Below the pieces are notes generated by a model. It worked only from the letters and a program-made list of their open reading frames with translations, was not told the origin of the DNA and made no database searches. A program made the translations under genes and the position numbers. A stretch of DNA of 64,000 nt, taken from assembly GCA_028023455.1 (NCBI GenBank), contig JAQFVV010012511.1, forward strand, positions 2,232,165-2,296,164. The letters run 5' to 3'. Shown piece after piece: positions 1-12,043 of this stretch (positions within the stretch are counted from its first letter, which is position 1; each line of letters starts with the position of its first letter). Source of the stretch: Epiperipatus broadwayi (lineage: Eukaryota; Onychophora; Udeonychophora; Euonychophora; Peripatidae).

Positions 1-421
1 AACCCTTAGCTCGCGAGTCACATGTGGCTCGCGCAGCCATTTAATGTGGCTTCCATTGCACTCTTCAAGAAAAATTGATAAAATATTTTATATTCCTTGA
101 TGCCACATACACACACTAAAAAATAAACATTTTTACAATACAAATGATAACGATATGCAGTGTCAGGTTTCACATTAAATAAAATAATTAAAATATACTT
201 TTCCTGTAATTGTAATTTATATGTATGTTAACAAATTTTTAATAAATAAAAAAAATGTATTTACATTTTTTTTTTTTTTAACATATTACACCAGTTTTTT
301 TTAGTTTGTGAATTATGTTTATAAATGTAATATGAAAAATGCAATATATAATTGTGGCTCACCAAATTTTTTTAAATTCTCAACTGGCTCACCTCAAGTT
401 AAAGGTTGGGTATCCCTGGTA
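1..421. mobile_element. hAT-type DNA transposon remnant, left end cut by window edge
   Basis: The right edge, read on the minus strand, begins with CAGGGATACCCAACCTTTAA, which looks like the terminal inverted repeat of many animal hAT elements, followed by 'ggctcacc' motifs. The window's first bases (aacccttagctcgcgag, then acatgtggctcgcg) resemble the inward part of the same terminus in the opposite sense, with the outermost bases outside the window. No transposase coding is visible between the ends, so it would be a non-autonomous copy. Family assignment rests on terminus similarity only; the 8-bp target duplication cannot be checked. Confidence 0.55.
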
Positions 422-424
422 TAG

Positions 425-985
425 AGAATAAATTATCAAGATATTTTCTAAATGCTTTTAACGCTCTTAAGTTTTAACTATTAATTACATTTTTGCATTG
501 TTTGAACTTCTTATAATCAATGAATAAGGTAAATAATGTGATGGTCAAACTCATTATTTGCCTTATATAAAAACAGTTTAACTATTGGTAAAAAAAATTT
601 GAAAGTTATCAGAAATTTTATACAAAAAATGATGAGTTTGAATTGTTTATTCTTTTTTTTTATGTTTGGAAAAATAGTCAGAGAAAAATATGAAAATCCC
701 TTATCTGTTAATCAGACTGTGACTAGTTTAAATATTGATAATACATTATCAAGATATTCCAAATGCTTTTAATACTTTTAAGTTTTAACTTTAAATTACA
801 TTTTAGCATTGTTTGAACTTCTTATAATCAATGAATAATGTGATGGTAAAACTCATTATTTGCTGTATATAAAAACAATTCAACTATTGGTAAAAAAAAT
901 TGAAAGTCAATGGAAATTCTATACAAAAAATAATGAGTTTGAATAGTTTTTTTTTTTTTATGTTTAGAAAAATAGTTTAGAGAAT
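425..985. repeat. Diverged two-copy tandem duplication of about 300 bp
   Basis: Bases about 425-688 and 739-985 align along their length: both run through 'attatcaagatatt', 'aaatgcttttaa', 'cattgtttgaacttctt', 'gatggt..aactcattatttgc', 'aactattggtaaaaaa' and end in a T-rich run plus 'tatgttt.gaaaaatag'. The copies differ by scattered substitutions and small indels. No coding potential. Likely an old local duplication. Confidence 0.75.
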
Positions 986-1565
986 TTTTTTTTTACATTT
1001 GTCAAAATAGTTTATATAAACTAATATATTTATTGTTTTTACTACACTATTGTATGTGCGACTTATTGGATTGATTTGTGAGATTGAATATGTACATATT
1101 TTAGTGAATTTTAAAAATGAATTTTAGTTAAAGCTTTAGAACTTTTTAGTGATATCTTCTACAGAAGCACTCATTCTGTTCAATACATGAAGCCTTTATC
1201 CCTGTGTATGGATGCTGGGCCACATTTTACCTTTTATCAGTTTAGTTATTCATAATGAAGATTGATGATCCCAAGATCATCAGAGTTGATTTCCTGCTGA
1301 TTATGTTACAGAAGTTATTATAATAATGTGAATACTGAGCCATGGCTTACTTTTATCATTTTTTGTTCTTAGGTGAATAGTAAAGGTCCTAAGATAATAA
1401 AGTTTGATTACTTTATTGTTATATGCTGATCATAGCATATTCTTATGATATATCCACAGTGCAGCCCCATTCTATCTAAACTTTTTAAAAAATGCTTTCT
1501 TTAAAAAATTAATTAGTCAATTAAAATCTATGTACTAAAACTACCAATTGGTCACATTATATTAT
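986..1565. other. AT-rich stretch without recognisable feature
   Basis: No long reading frame, RNA gene or repeat boundary recognised. An imperfect internal similarity exists between about 1255-1300 and 1375-1400 (ccca/ccta agat.at.a.agttgatt), probably chance or an old duplication. Confidence 0.4.
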
Positions 1566-1606
1566 ACAGCTCTATGTGGTTTAGTGCAGTGATAGAGTAG
1601 TGTACT
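1566..1606 (+). repeat. tRNA-Gln-like SINE, 5' head fragment
   Basis: The string tgtggtttagtgcagtgata followed by gagtagtg matches the 5' third of the SINE seen in reverse at 2091-2180 (there gagtggtttagtgtagtgat). Only the A-box side of the tRNA-like head is retained here. Confidence 0.5.
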
Positions 1607-2090
1607 TGATAACTAAATGTTAATGTATCTATTGTTCTATTTTAGGTAATCAAAATATGATAGAGAAATAAAGGAATACTTTTTAATTTCAGAAATCTGT
1701 GGAATATATATCAGAAAAGCTGTAGAGATCTGGACTCCTTACATAATTAAAAGTTCCCCCTAGTCTTTTGTTTTAACAAATGCCTTGAATGTTATCTCTT
1801 CCTTAATTTAAATACATTGCAAATCAAATATATTATTAAATGTGAAAGATTGTTTTCTACTGGCAAAATTCCTTTGCCTTGGATTGAGAGAAGTCCATAA
1901 TCAGAACAGTAAAAGAAACTCTCAAGAAGAAGTTATTCCTTTCATATAAAATATTTATCATTTATTGCTATTGGAAATAATTTTGAGATCTAAATACATC
2001 ATTGCTTCCATCCCAAGTTTAACCATAAATCTTTTTTCTCCCCATACAAAATAATAAGTGGACTTACACTGGGACTCTGTAAAGAAGGTT

Positions 2091-2180
2091 GAGCACTGGA
2101 ACTGACAGGGATAAAACCATGGACCATGGATCTTCAGCTTCAGAGTCCACTCCTCTATCACTACACTAAACCACTCAAAC
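2091..2180 (-). repeat. tRNA-Gln-derived SINE copy
   Basis: On the minus strand the segment reads tagtgtagtgatagagg, then tggactctgaagctgaagat, then a B-box-like ggttttatcccTG. The layout and the anticodon-arm string GGACTCTGAA match tRNA-Gln(CTG), but the acceptor stem is not paired and the arms carry mismatches, so this is a SINE head rather than a gene. Related copies: 1566-1606, 16533-16612, 23045-23106, 33713-33795 and 63038-63122. The shared tail word on the minus strand is 'gtcagttccagtgct'. The small open frame across it (1958-2161) has no recognisable protein. Confidence 0.6.
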
Positions 2181-2469
2181 TGTGTCAGTGCTTAATGCAG
2201 CTTTCTCTTTTTTGATTCTACCATTTACATTGTTAACATCAGAGTTTTACAATGTATGCTTTATTTGTATCATTTTGTAAATTATGAATTATGATATCAA
2301 TAATTTTGATTTTTAGACAATCTAATACATTATTAGCCCTAACATGGAAAAAATTGGAGAAAACATAGCATTATTTTTAAATACATAGTTTACATTTAAT
2401 TTTTTTTAATATTATAACTTTTTTAGTAACTAAACCATAAGTATCTGGGTTTTTTTTATTAACACATCA

Positions 2470-2558
2470 AGCATTGTTAGCCGAGAGGTCATTGCACTCA
2501 CCTTGCAAGCAAGTAGTTGGTTGCAGACTGGTGTGGGTTCACGTCCTGGCCGATGCTA
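2470..2558 (+). repeat. tRNA-like SINE head with A and B boxes
   Basis: A pol III A-box (tagccgagagg, 2478-2488) and B-box (ggttcacgtcc, 2536-2546) lie in tRNA spacing, and gcattg at the start can pair with cgatgc at the end as an acceptor stem. The anticodon region (caccttgcaagcaagtag) is not a clean stem-loop and the variable part is overlong, so this is a SINE head. A second copy lies in reverse at 44281-44374, and a 19-base head fragment at 21658-21676. The ensuing ~150 bp may be the SINE body. Confidence 0.65.
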
Positions 2559-2559
2559 T

Positions 2560-5400
2560 GACATATGAAAAAAACATCAGATAAGCATTTCTTTTGTCTC
2601 ACCTTTTAGTAATTTTAATTTTTAAAAACAAATGGTGGTAGGGCTATCCAAAACAATGCCACCAATGTTCTGTGGGATTAATATATATTAGATTGGTAGA
2701 CTTGGGTCTCCAAAATCCATGGTTCACAACTCTAACCCTGTCACTTACAATGCATGAACTTCTTATGATTTTCTAGATAATTTACCATTCAATTGTTTTA
2801 ATATCCCCACTAGTGACCCCTAATTAATAAAAAAAAATTTAGTGGGATAATATTTAGTTAAAGAAGATTTTGTATTTAATTAAAAAGCTTTCATAGTGCT
2901 AACTTTGTCTGGTCAATTATTTATACACTTGGTCTTACAATAGCAAAATAAAATCTTACCATTTTACATATGTACATTCACTGCCTATGATTTATTTCTA
3001 AAGTACTAAGAATGCTTTCTCATGAATTATTATCATTACTTTATAGAGCTAGAATATCTATACTCTACTTTTGATTGGAATATATAGTTCTGTAAATATG
3101 TATATCTTTTCTTAGAAGTGAGTCAGCAATATGGAGCTACTACATCATTACTGTGTGAAAAAATTAAAATAAAATAAAAAGTTAAATTTTCATTAGGAAA
3201 CAATGTTGTAAGGAGTAGGAGAACTTGTGTCCACCTCTGCTATATTCAGCATATTTTACTGTTTGATTAGTATCTGACTCAAGATACTCATAAAGAAAAT
3301 CTTATACTTTTCAACATTTGATACTTTTAATTATTGTAATGAATTGTAATGGTAGAAATCTAAGCTAATGACAAATAATTCAGTCATGAGTTGACCACAC
3401 ATTGGTACATCTAAACTGGCTGTATCTTAATGTGCCAACTATTACATAATTGTGAATAAATTATAACATGATTGTGAATAAAATGCAATTCATTTCTTTA
3501 TTGGTATCTATATATACACCAAACATCTCTTGATCAATCCAAAAACTGTTGGGCAAATACAGTTTTCTTCATATGTAAATACAGTAAAATTTATTTTATA
3601 TGATATCAATTTCATTTTTTAGAAAGTCCACCTTTACAAACCTATGTTTAAACCTCCCTAATTGCATCATCTTCTTGTTATTGCTTACTGATTTTTAAAT
3701 GCATATTAAATGGATGCAATAGAGATAGGATGCACATGTCTACATAAAAAATAATGGGAAAGAGATAGACTAACAATAACACTTTTATTGTTAACAAAAT
3801 AATATTAATTTTGCCAATGTTGAATAAATTCATATGCTAAAAATTTTTATTAATTAAATTGGGTTTAAATTCAACCTTGAAAATTGCTCTTAAACCATTT
3901 AATGTATTTGGACAATATCTTATCAAATATATTCAATTCTAATTCAGCAAATTTTTGGAAAAGAAACTGAAAGATAGTGGCAGACCCTTACTTCTGTCTA
4001 TGCAATTTAATTTTTTCAAAAATTTTACAAGCAAAGAAAAATATTGCATTTATACATTTAGAATAGGAAGATGAAGAAAAATAAATAAGTTGGTAATGAT
4101 AATAATAATAATAATACTCATAACTTTAATCATTTTAGAAATTGAATAAAGTACAAATGCTTCTCAGTCAAATGATTTGAAATGTGCATCTGATTTAACA
4201 ATATTTTTAGCTAACCATAACAAATTTTGCATATTATTGAACTAATAGTTTGCCTATATTATAGATAACATAGGTAAAATATAGAATTTTCATCAAAATT
4301 ATCATAATCTTGTTTTAACTTTCTTTGGTTATATACTTGTTCTTTCATGAATCTATCACAATGCTTGACTTTTAAGTATACAAATTAACATATAGAGCTT
4401 ATAATTCTGATTGATATGTCAGGAAGGCATCAACTTAACTTTATAATTTCTTTTATCATGACATTTCTTCATCTCTAGAAGATTTCATAAGATGAGGCAA
4501 ATACTTAGCACTCTTTTCAGAACCATTATTCAATCATCTTATATGTCGTAAAACGTTCAACAAGAAATTCCATAGTTTGAATTAAAAAGTATATTAAGAA
4601 TAGCTTTTCCAAGGTTAACTTATCATTTTCCATTATTGTAGTTGATATTCAAGAAACAATCTATAACCATATATAACTATTATAGGATTTTTCTTTTTGT
4701 TTCATCTGAATTTCAGCTCATGGTTTAATTTAACTACACAATTTTCATCAACTATTTGCTAACTAACTATCAACAATTCCAATTTGCTAACAATTGTTTT
4801 AAAATTGTTGAATTGCCTTGTTGATTAAAACAAATGTTTTTCAAAACTCAATCTTCTCATTTGCTAAGGTATGCTGTTTACCAAATGAGTCAACTACATT
4901 ATTACATTAAAATAATATGTTGATTTATTTATAACAGATCAGTTTTTTTAATGCTAATGACAAATTTTACAAAATTATATATAAGTATTTATGCATTTAG
5001 TATAAATTTTAATAATTGATCTTCTTTTATTTTTTTAATGCTACAAATGCATCTCTTGATGTATATGTTTGACAATATATTTCTATAAACCAAACTATAT
5101 TTTGCATAAGAAACCTATTGTTACTCTCAAATAATGCATCTTTCTCTCCATATTCAAACTATTACATTTTTGGTCTAACATTATCTGCTAATATATATTA
5201 AAAAAATAAATTACAAGATTATTATATTTATTTGAATAGTTTTGACAGCAACCAACATGTCTATACAAAATCTATTAAACATATACACTGTACATGTTAA
5301 AATGATAAAAAAATCAAGTCAGATGTCACATGACCTAATTTTAATAAAGCTTGTATTTACAAATATATATAGAGCTCACAAAACAAGCTCTTAACAAGCT
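2560..5400. other. AT-rich intergenic DNA, nothing recognised
   Basis: Read on both strands: short A/T-rich words, a short (ATA)n run near 4100, and no reading frame with recognisable protein, RNA gene or element terminus. The bases just after 2560 may be the body of the SINE that starts at 2470. Confidence 0.4.
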
Positions 5401-5404
5401 TTGA

Positions 5405-5467
5405 GAATATCCTCAACCCCAGACCGGTTTCTGCATCTAGCATCATCAGTGAGGTGTCAGGATATTC
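5405..5467 (-). ncRNA. Type-I hammerhead ribozyme motif
   Basis: On the minus strand all hammerhead core elements occur in order. Stem I outer strand GAATATCC (rc of 5460-5467) and inner CACCTCA are followed by CTGATGA (rc of 5443-5449). Stem II is TGC/GCA with a 5-base loop. GAAA (rc of 5428-5431) leads into a palindromic stem III, ACCGGT, giving cleavage triplet GTC. Then come the stem I partners TGGGGT and GGATATTC (rc of 5405-5412). Predicted cleavage is between plus-strand positions 5422 and 5421. The outer stem I is an 8-bp perfect match, and the unpaired bases between inner and outer stem I could form the loop that contacts loop II. The very short palindromic stem III is typical of hammerheads in animal PLEs and retrozymes, which may act as dimers. 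It abuts a 21-bp-arm hairpin (5458-5502). Self-cleavage is inferred. Confidence 0.8.
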
Positions 5468-5502
5468 ATTTCTTTAAATATTTTAAAGAAATGAATATCC
5501 TG
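5458..5502. repeat. Perfect hairpin, 21-bp arms, 3-base loop
   Basis: Arms 5458-5478 and 5482-5502 are exact reverse complements around a 3-base loop. The left arm includes the outer stem I strand of the adjacent hammerhead, so this looks like the junction of a head-to-head inverted dimer whose second ribozyme copy has been lost. Confidence 0.85.
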
Positions 5503-7380
5503 GCAATATTTTATATATTAGTATTTTTAATCTAATGAATAGCCTGGTACCTCAATAATTGTACATGTTACACATAATGTACATTTATTTAATTTTTCAT
5601 TTTATTTTAACCCATTTTAAAATCATATTACCACAACATTAATACCTCTAATTCTAGTATTTCACTAATATTTGCTGATTTGCCTAATCATTCACTCTTT
5701 GCATCATTAGTTTTATATATAGACATTGTGACTTCGTTCTAACAATCATAAAAATAAATGATATAAAAAATAAATAAATAAAATTTATAGAGTAACTACT
5801 TTTTGTATAGAAAAATTCTATAAGGAAAATGAAATTATGTTTGAACTATATTAACTTGATTTTTAAATATATATTTTGTAAATCCATACATTCATTATAA
5901 TTTTTAATAATATACTCTTATTATTTTTGTTTTCCTTTTAAATTAAAATTAGTTTTCATTTTTATATATTATATTTAAAAGAAATTCTGTATATTTAAAA
6001 CAAAGTTCTTGATTTTCAATGTTATTTAGAATTACAGATTTTCATTATGAATAAAACATTTTTTTAAATATTTTATACATTACTTTTTTTTAACCCATAT
6101 TTTAACATTAAAGTTTTCAACTTTTTTTATATTTCTAAAACAACTTTATAAAATACAAAATGTAATTTATTAATTTCAAATATTTTATACTATGTACTAT
6201 TTATGTTAAATTCTCAACTGGAAAACAAATTGGGTTAAAAAAAGTTATGATTAAATACTAACATTTCAACATTGTTGGTGCTAAGTTATCATTGTCTTAA
6301 TGTAATTTATTTAAACTTTTAATAGTTAAGGTTTTACTTCATTAGCATTTGAAATCAATAAATATATGTGCTTAAATAAGTTAAGAATTTTTTTTATAAA
6401 GACATTTACAGAAAGTTTATATTGAATATAGAAAAAAATAATCTCAGATATGACACTAAAGAAATTGTCAATGTATGTGTGTTTTTAATTTGGAATTGAT
6501 TTAAAAACTCAATTCTAATCATTTTTTTAAGTGATTAACATCTCAAAGCTTATTACATAGTTTTAAAAAATGTTACACAAAATTTTATTCAATAATTTTT
6601 GTTAAACTATTTTTATTCTTAAAGGCACTAAAATATTATATCTACAAGTATTTTCATGCATATATTTATTTATTGTGCTTCATAAGAATATTTATTTGTC
6701 ATAATGATGATAAGCCATATCATCATTACCTGCTCAAATTCACAAATATAATTTTTGGTTTATTCAAATTTATCTTATGAATTTTATCCAATCATAATAC
6801 TCATTTTTGTCTCTCAGTAACTTTATCTTGCATGATAAATTATGTATGAGTTTAGATTTTAAAGAAGAAGGTCAATAAGTAGATTATATATGTGCAATTA
6901 TGATACAATTCTAAAAATACTTATTTTTCAAAAATATATCAATGAAAATTAACGCATTTCTCCTCTCTATTTATTATTCTCTTTATGTACCTTTTTTATT
7001 AATTTAATATCATTAGAAATTGACATAGCAGATATTTCTCAGCATAAAATCAAATATTTTTATAAATATTCCTTGAAAAAAGTCTTTTGACTCATAGAAG
7101 CAAATCAGTGAACATTTATAGCATTGTCTCTTACCTAAATTGTTCTATCACTTATTTTTACATATATTAACCTTGTTTACTTTTTTTTGATTATAGATGC
7201 TCTAATTATATTTGTAACCTATTATTGTTTTATATATTTTGTAACAAAAAAAAAGTCATTGCAGGATTACAGCAAAGTATCAACTATTATAGAGTAAAGG
7301 TTACTCTTTAAGCAGAATTGGTTAAATAAATATCAACATTATATTTTTTAAAATGGCAAATTAACACAGTAGAAATTTTC
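5503..7380. other. AT-rich DNA, nothing recognised
   Basis: A/T-dominated sequence with frequent homopolymers and no recognisable coding, RNA or repeat feature on either strand. Confidence 0.4.
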
Positions 7381-7384
7381 ACTA

Positions 7385-7540
7385 TACAGTGTTGTCACTT
7401 ACTGTAAGTGTTAATAATCAATGGATGCTAGAAGGTTACTGCATTAAAATCCTTAATCTACAATATCCTAAAACTAGTTTCTAGCTTTTGGCTTTTATCG
7501 GTGATGAGCCTTAGATGATCATGTGATGCTATAGTTTTTA
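7385..7540 (-). repeat. Decayed copy of the hammerhead-bearing PLE repeat
   Basis: On the minus strand the segment reads aagctagaaactagtttta (decayed GAAA plus stem III) preceded by ccgataaaagcc (decayed CTGATGAAAGCC). Downstream come ggatattgtagatt, a 'gcatccattgatta' word and 'cactgtatag', in the same order as the unit at 27.8-28.3 kb. The core has two substitutions in CTGATGA and lacks the GTC triplet, so it should not cleave. Confidence 0.6.
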
Positions 7541-9085
7541 AAAATACAAATTGTAATATGATTAGTTTTTCTTCATTGAAGCTATCATATTCTCACAAGT
7601 ACTGATTATCTTTTACTAATCTTATGTTAATTTACAGTTGCCATGTGGACTACAATGTTTACAAGTTTAGCTATCAGATATAGTTAATTAATTGTATACA
7701 TATTATAACAATCCAAAAGAAAGTGAAGATCGAATCTATCCGCAATCTGCACTACAAGGGCACCATCTAGGCATTTGAGCCTAGAAAAATTTATAAAGTA
7801 GGCAGATATGCACTGTTAAGATTTCACTTTATTTTATATTTAGACCATTAGCCCATTGTCACTAGCTCATGGGGATGCAGAGATAATAATTAACTTGCTC
7901 AAATGCATCTTAAATATATATAAAAAATAAAAGCCACTGCCAGTAAATAACAAACAAATATTTATTTACACACATATAAATTTTGAATCATTTTAAATTT
8001 TGAGGAATAAATTTAACATTTTAGATTTTTATATTAACTTTTAATTTTAAATTTAAATAGATTGCAATGAGTTTAATATTTTATTTAGAGGGTCAAGTAT
8101 GAATAGACTACATAGATCTGCATTTGAAAAGAAAATATTCTATCCCTTATTTAACCTTAGGCCAAAAGTTTGCAGTCAACCAGCGTCAATCCATCTGATA
8201 CATTTATGTATTCAATGTAGCATGAAAATACAACAGCACATATATACTATACTGTCAGGAATGGACATCTGAACAGTATAGTTAGAGAAGACATTGACTC
8301 TTGTCCAATACAGGAATGTTACATCTGTATGGCAAGAAGAACAATAAAATAAAACTCCATAGGAAGGGACAGTGGTCCTTTTTGCCGACTTACAATCCCA
8401 TCCATAGGCAAAAGGGTTTGTGCGGTGTATACAGCGATTCTGCACGTAGCGAAACTCATACTACATCTACTAATTACACAAACATATCCAATCCATTGAC
8501 CTAATTCAACTATGAAACGAATAACCTAAGATTACCCTCCCTTAATATAACTTTACAAAACTATATAGCCATTCATGCCTGACTTAAATTTAACATTTAG
8601 ATACATTCGCACAGATGGATTTTGTAAAATTTGTTTTATAATGTTGAGTATAGATTGGCTGCATAGATTCCATGGTTAAAAACATTCCAAAATAAACATA
8701 ACTGATCAAAATATAAAGTCATCGATAACATCAATTGCAGAGGGAATACAAGAAACCCAATGGTATTCATCATAAGATACCGCATCGACATCGATGACCT
8801 ATATATTCTAATTGAATATGAAAACCACAACATAATTAACTGCTAATGAATCTATGCAACATCTATACCCAACTTAAATTTCATGTATTTAAATAATTTA
8901 TACAATAAGAAAAAAAATGGAAATGATTTTTATCAAACGCAAAACATATAAAATTAAACATTAGTAATTGATCTAAAAACTTACAAAAGTCAGATAAAAG
9001 TCCATTCAAAATTTAGGTTAGCTTGTTTATTAAACTTGTCAACTCTTGACGAAAGTTCTTAATTAATTTTATGATTTTAACAATT
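7541..9085. other. Mostly AT-rich; less AT-rich block 8140-8840 of unknown nature
   Basis: The block about 8140-8840 has visibly more G+C and fewer homopolymers than its surroundings. It contains a 10-bp inverted pair actatactgt/acagtatagt (8247-8282). Several 60-80-codon open frames cross it on both strands (8212-8445 minus, 8301-8504 plus, 8636-8833 minus), but none resembles a known domain and they overlap one another. It could be an unrecognised element, a non-coding exon or single-copy DNA. Confidence 0.3.
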
Positions 9086-9105
9086 GTTCAGTTCATATAG
9101 CTTAC

Positions 9106-9191
9106 GGTAGAAGAGCTCCCGGTTCCTGGTGTTTAATTTCCACGGAGTCTTTATTTGAAACCCGGTCTATCTGAAGGCAGCTGGAACAATC
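9106..9191 (-). other. Candidate short exon (splice-signal bounded), uncertain
   Basis: On the minus strand a (CT)n pyrimidine tract (complement of the agagagag run at 9224-9239) precedes TACCAG, an acceptor-like site ending at 9192. An 86-base interval of higher G+C follows and ends at a GTAAG donor-like site (9105-9101). One of three frames is open throughout (28 codons, starting DCSSCLQ); the other two contain stops. No homology is recognised. The wider block 9090-9400 is G+C-richer than its surroundings. It could be a host-gene exon, an untranslated exon or chance. Confidence 0.25.
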
Positions 9192-9885
9192 CTGGTATTA
9201 CAGTCATTTCATTTGAGATAAGTGAGAGAGAGAGAGAGTGATATGTGCATCCTATTGCCCTTCTCACAAAAGCAAGATGGAAACTTTCAGGAAAATTGTA
9301 TTTCTCTTTTTATAGTATCCACACAGATTCAACCAACAAAACATCACTAATCCATCCTTTTCATTAGGGTCCGGGCTGAGGCTTGGTGCTTCCATTGTTC
9401 AAGCTAATTTCTCTTTATTCTCTTATCTAATTTTCATCTGACTTTTTAATTACACAAGAGCCCCAAGGCTAGCTTGCTTTTCAATTAATAAACAATCATT
9501 TCCATTTACAGATTACAGAAATTAATTAATACCTGTTTTTATTTTTACTTACATTATTTCTTTATTAAAATATTTTTATATTTAAATCTTGTATTTTTTT
9601 ATAAAAAAGTACGTTCAAATACTTTTTTTATTTATAAAAAAAAATATTTTTAAAGTTTTGCATCTGTGTGAATGTATATACGTTTAACAAACATTTTAAT
9701 TTTAGCATTTAGTTTTTTTAATACATTTATTTTTATTTGCGAACTTAAAAGTTTTTATTTCAAATTAATGTAACGGCATATTTATATATCGTTACAATAT
9801 ATTATTTACAAAACATCATAATGATACTTTGATAATCTTTCATTAATAAGTTTTAGTTTCTAGATAGGTTTTATATTTTTCTATA
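9192..9885. other. Flank of candidate exon, then AT-rich DNA
   Basis: 9192-9400 continues the G+C-richer block, with a (GA)n microsatellite at about 9222-9240 and words such as 'gggtccgggctgaggcttgg' at 9367-9386. From about 9480 onward it returns to AT-rich sequence with poly-T runs. No coding feature recognised. Confidence 0.35.
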
Positions 9886-10449
9886 AGGTTCATCATCATC
9901 ATCATTTTTACCCATTATTGATCTATTGCAAGTTGAAGATCTCTCCAATATCTATTTTTCTGATCTCTAGCCTCTTTTCTCCACATCATCCCAGCACATT
10001 TCCTTATTTAGTCTATCCATCTCACATGTGTTTTTACAACTACTTGAAATCCAGTTTAAGATTTTAACTGTCCATCTCTTATTATCTCTTCTAGCAATAT
10101 ATTCAGCCAAACTCTATTTCAGTCTCTTAATTCTTTCAATGATGTCAATAACACCTGTTGTTCTTTTAGTTATGTATTTCATTTTTGATCTCTTCTTGTT
10201 ACTCCTAACATAATCAACCTTCATTGAGTGATCTGAAATCTCTGCATTGCTTTTCTGTTAAGTATTCAAGTTCCATATTCATAGGTAAGAACTGGTAACA
10301 TACATTTATTAAAAACATTTATTTTCAAATACATAAAAATATTTCCTTTTAATTTTAAGTTATTTCTACCAAAAGCACTCCAATCAAGTTTAATTCTATG
10401 ATTAATTTCATCCATTATGTTTTCTTCTGTAGTAATAATCTAACCAAGG

Positions 10450-11300
10450 TATTTGTAGTTGTTAATTTTTAACTCATCATTATCAATCTTTATTTTTTTA
10501 TTTTGAGAAAAGCCACTGAAAACTACTTTAGTTTTTTTTAACATCTACCGTTAATTGCACTTTCTTACTTTCATCTGATAACTCTTGTAACATTTCCTGA
10601 ATCTCTAAAGCATTATTTTCAAAAGCAACTAATAATCTGCATAATCTAAATGACTTAAATAACCTCCATTTACTTTTACTTTTTTAGCTGCTCATTTTAA
10701 TCCACAAAGTACTTCTTGCAAAATTGTTGTAAAAAGTTTTGTAAATATGGAGTTACCTTGCCATACACCCTCCTCTGTGTTAATCTTTTTAGTGTTATTA
10801 TGTAATATAATTGTTGCTATTGCATTTTTCTAAATATTCTTCAGAATATGATAACATCCTGGGTCTATACCTTGATGATCTAATGCTTCAATCACTAAAA
10901 TAATGCTTGTGGAATCAAATGCTATTTCATAATCTATAAATCCAAAGCATAATAGCAATTCATGTTTGTTAATTCTTTCTATAACTCCTCTCAATACTTG
11001 GATATGATCCACTGTACTAAAACTACTTTTAAATCTATCTTGTTATTTTGGTGGTTAAAATTTAAAGTTTGTTGTAGACGAGTTGTAATCATTTTGGTAA
11101 AAAATTTGTATAACTGATAAAAGACTGATAAATCTGTAATTTCTAATATCTTTTTTAGAACCTTTTTTAAATGTTAATATTGCATTAATCCAATCATCTG
11201 ATACATTTTTATTATTTAGATATTTGGTTTATAACTTTGCCAAAAAAATTCTATTTCTTCATCTGCTTTTTTTAAGATATTTATTATAATTCCATAATTA
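10450..11300 (-). pseudogene. RTE reverse transcriptase domain (broken)
   Basis: The best open piece is 11012-10830 (60 codons): DHIQVLRGVIERINKHELLL, then FGFIDYEIAFDS, then IEALDHQGIDP. This is the fingers/palm region of non-LTR reverse transcriptases, where the usual motif is F-D-Y-x-K-A-F-D; here K is I. The FxDD box lies in frame-broken sequence near 10630-10650. Frameshifts and stops make it a pseudogene. The equivalent region in the second copy lies at about 45965-46600. Confidence 0.7.
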
Positions 11301-12043
11301 TCTGGAGCTTTCTCCTTCTTCATAAATTTAATTGCATGTCACACTTCTTCATTTAAAATTCTGGACAATTCATATGATATAGTAGTTGTAGAGATATTTT
11401 CTTGTTCATTATTGCTATATAGAACACTTCTACACAGATTTCATAATGTCATCTTTCTTTTTAATAATAGATCAATCTTCTTTCTTTATGCAGAATTAAG
11501 TTTCCTACTAATACCATTATTTACACTCTTGAGACTTTTATTCTAGTTCAGAATTCTACTTTCTTATATCATTATCAACGTTTCTTTGCACCATTTTATA
11601 AAATTTAAGATATTCAATCCTCTTTAATGCATCATTTTAATATATTTTCATACTCCTTTTCTTCATAAATTCTCTAGTCTCAGTAGAAATTGTACTGGTT
11701 AATTGCTACTTTTTTTTACCAATTATTTTTGTTGCATTTTTTAAAAGTTATCGGTTATTTTCTTATTGATTTCATTCAAATCTGAATCATGTTCAAAATC
11801 TGCTATTATTTGAAAACACTTTGCAAGTTCTAATTTAAATTAATTAGAATGTTTCTGAACATTATAAATATCAACTGTGAATACTGTTTTTCTTAATAAT
11901 TTTTGTGTCTCTAATTTTGTATTAACATTACAATCTAGGAATATCTATTTTCTGTTAGTCAAAATATAATTTGTTTCTGCTATATCTTCATTTGGATGCT
12001 TCCATGTTCATTTCCATTTAACATTTTTCTCAAAAAAAAAAAT

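Noticed and set aside
2470-2558. Functional tRNA gene
   Set aside because: A and B boxes are present, but the anticodon arm does not fold cleanly and diverged copies exist elsewhere, so it is a SINE head.
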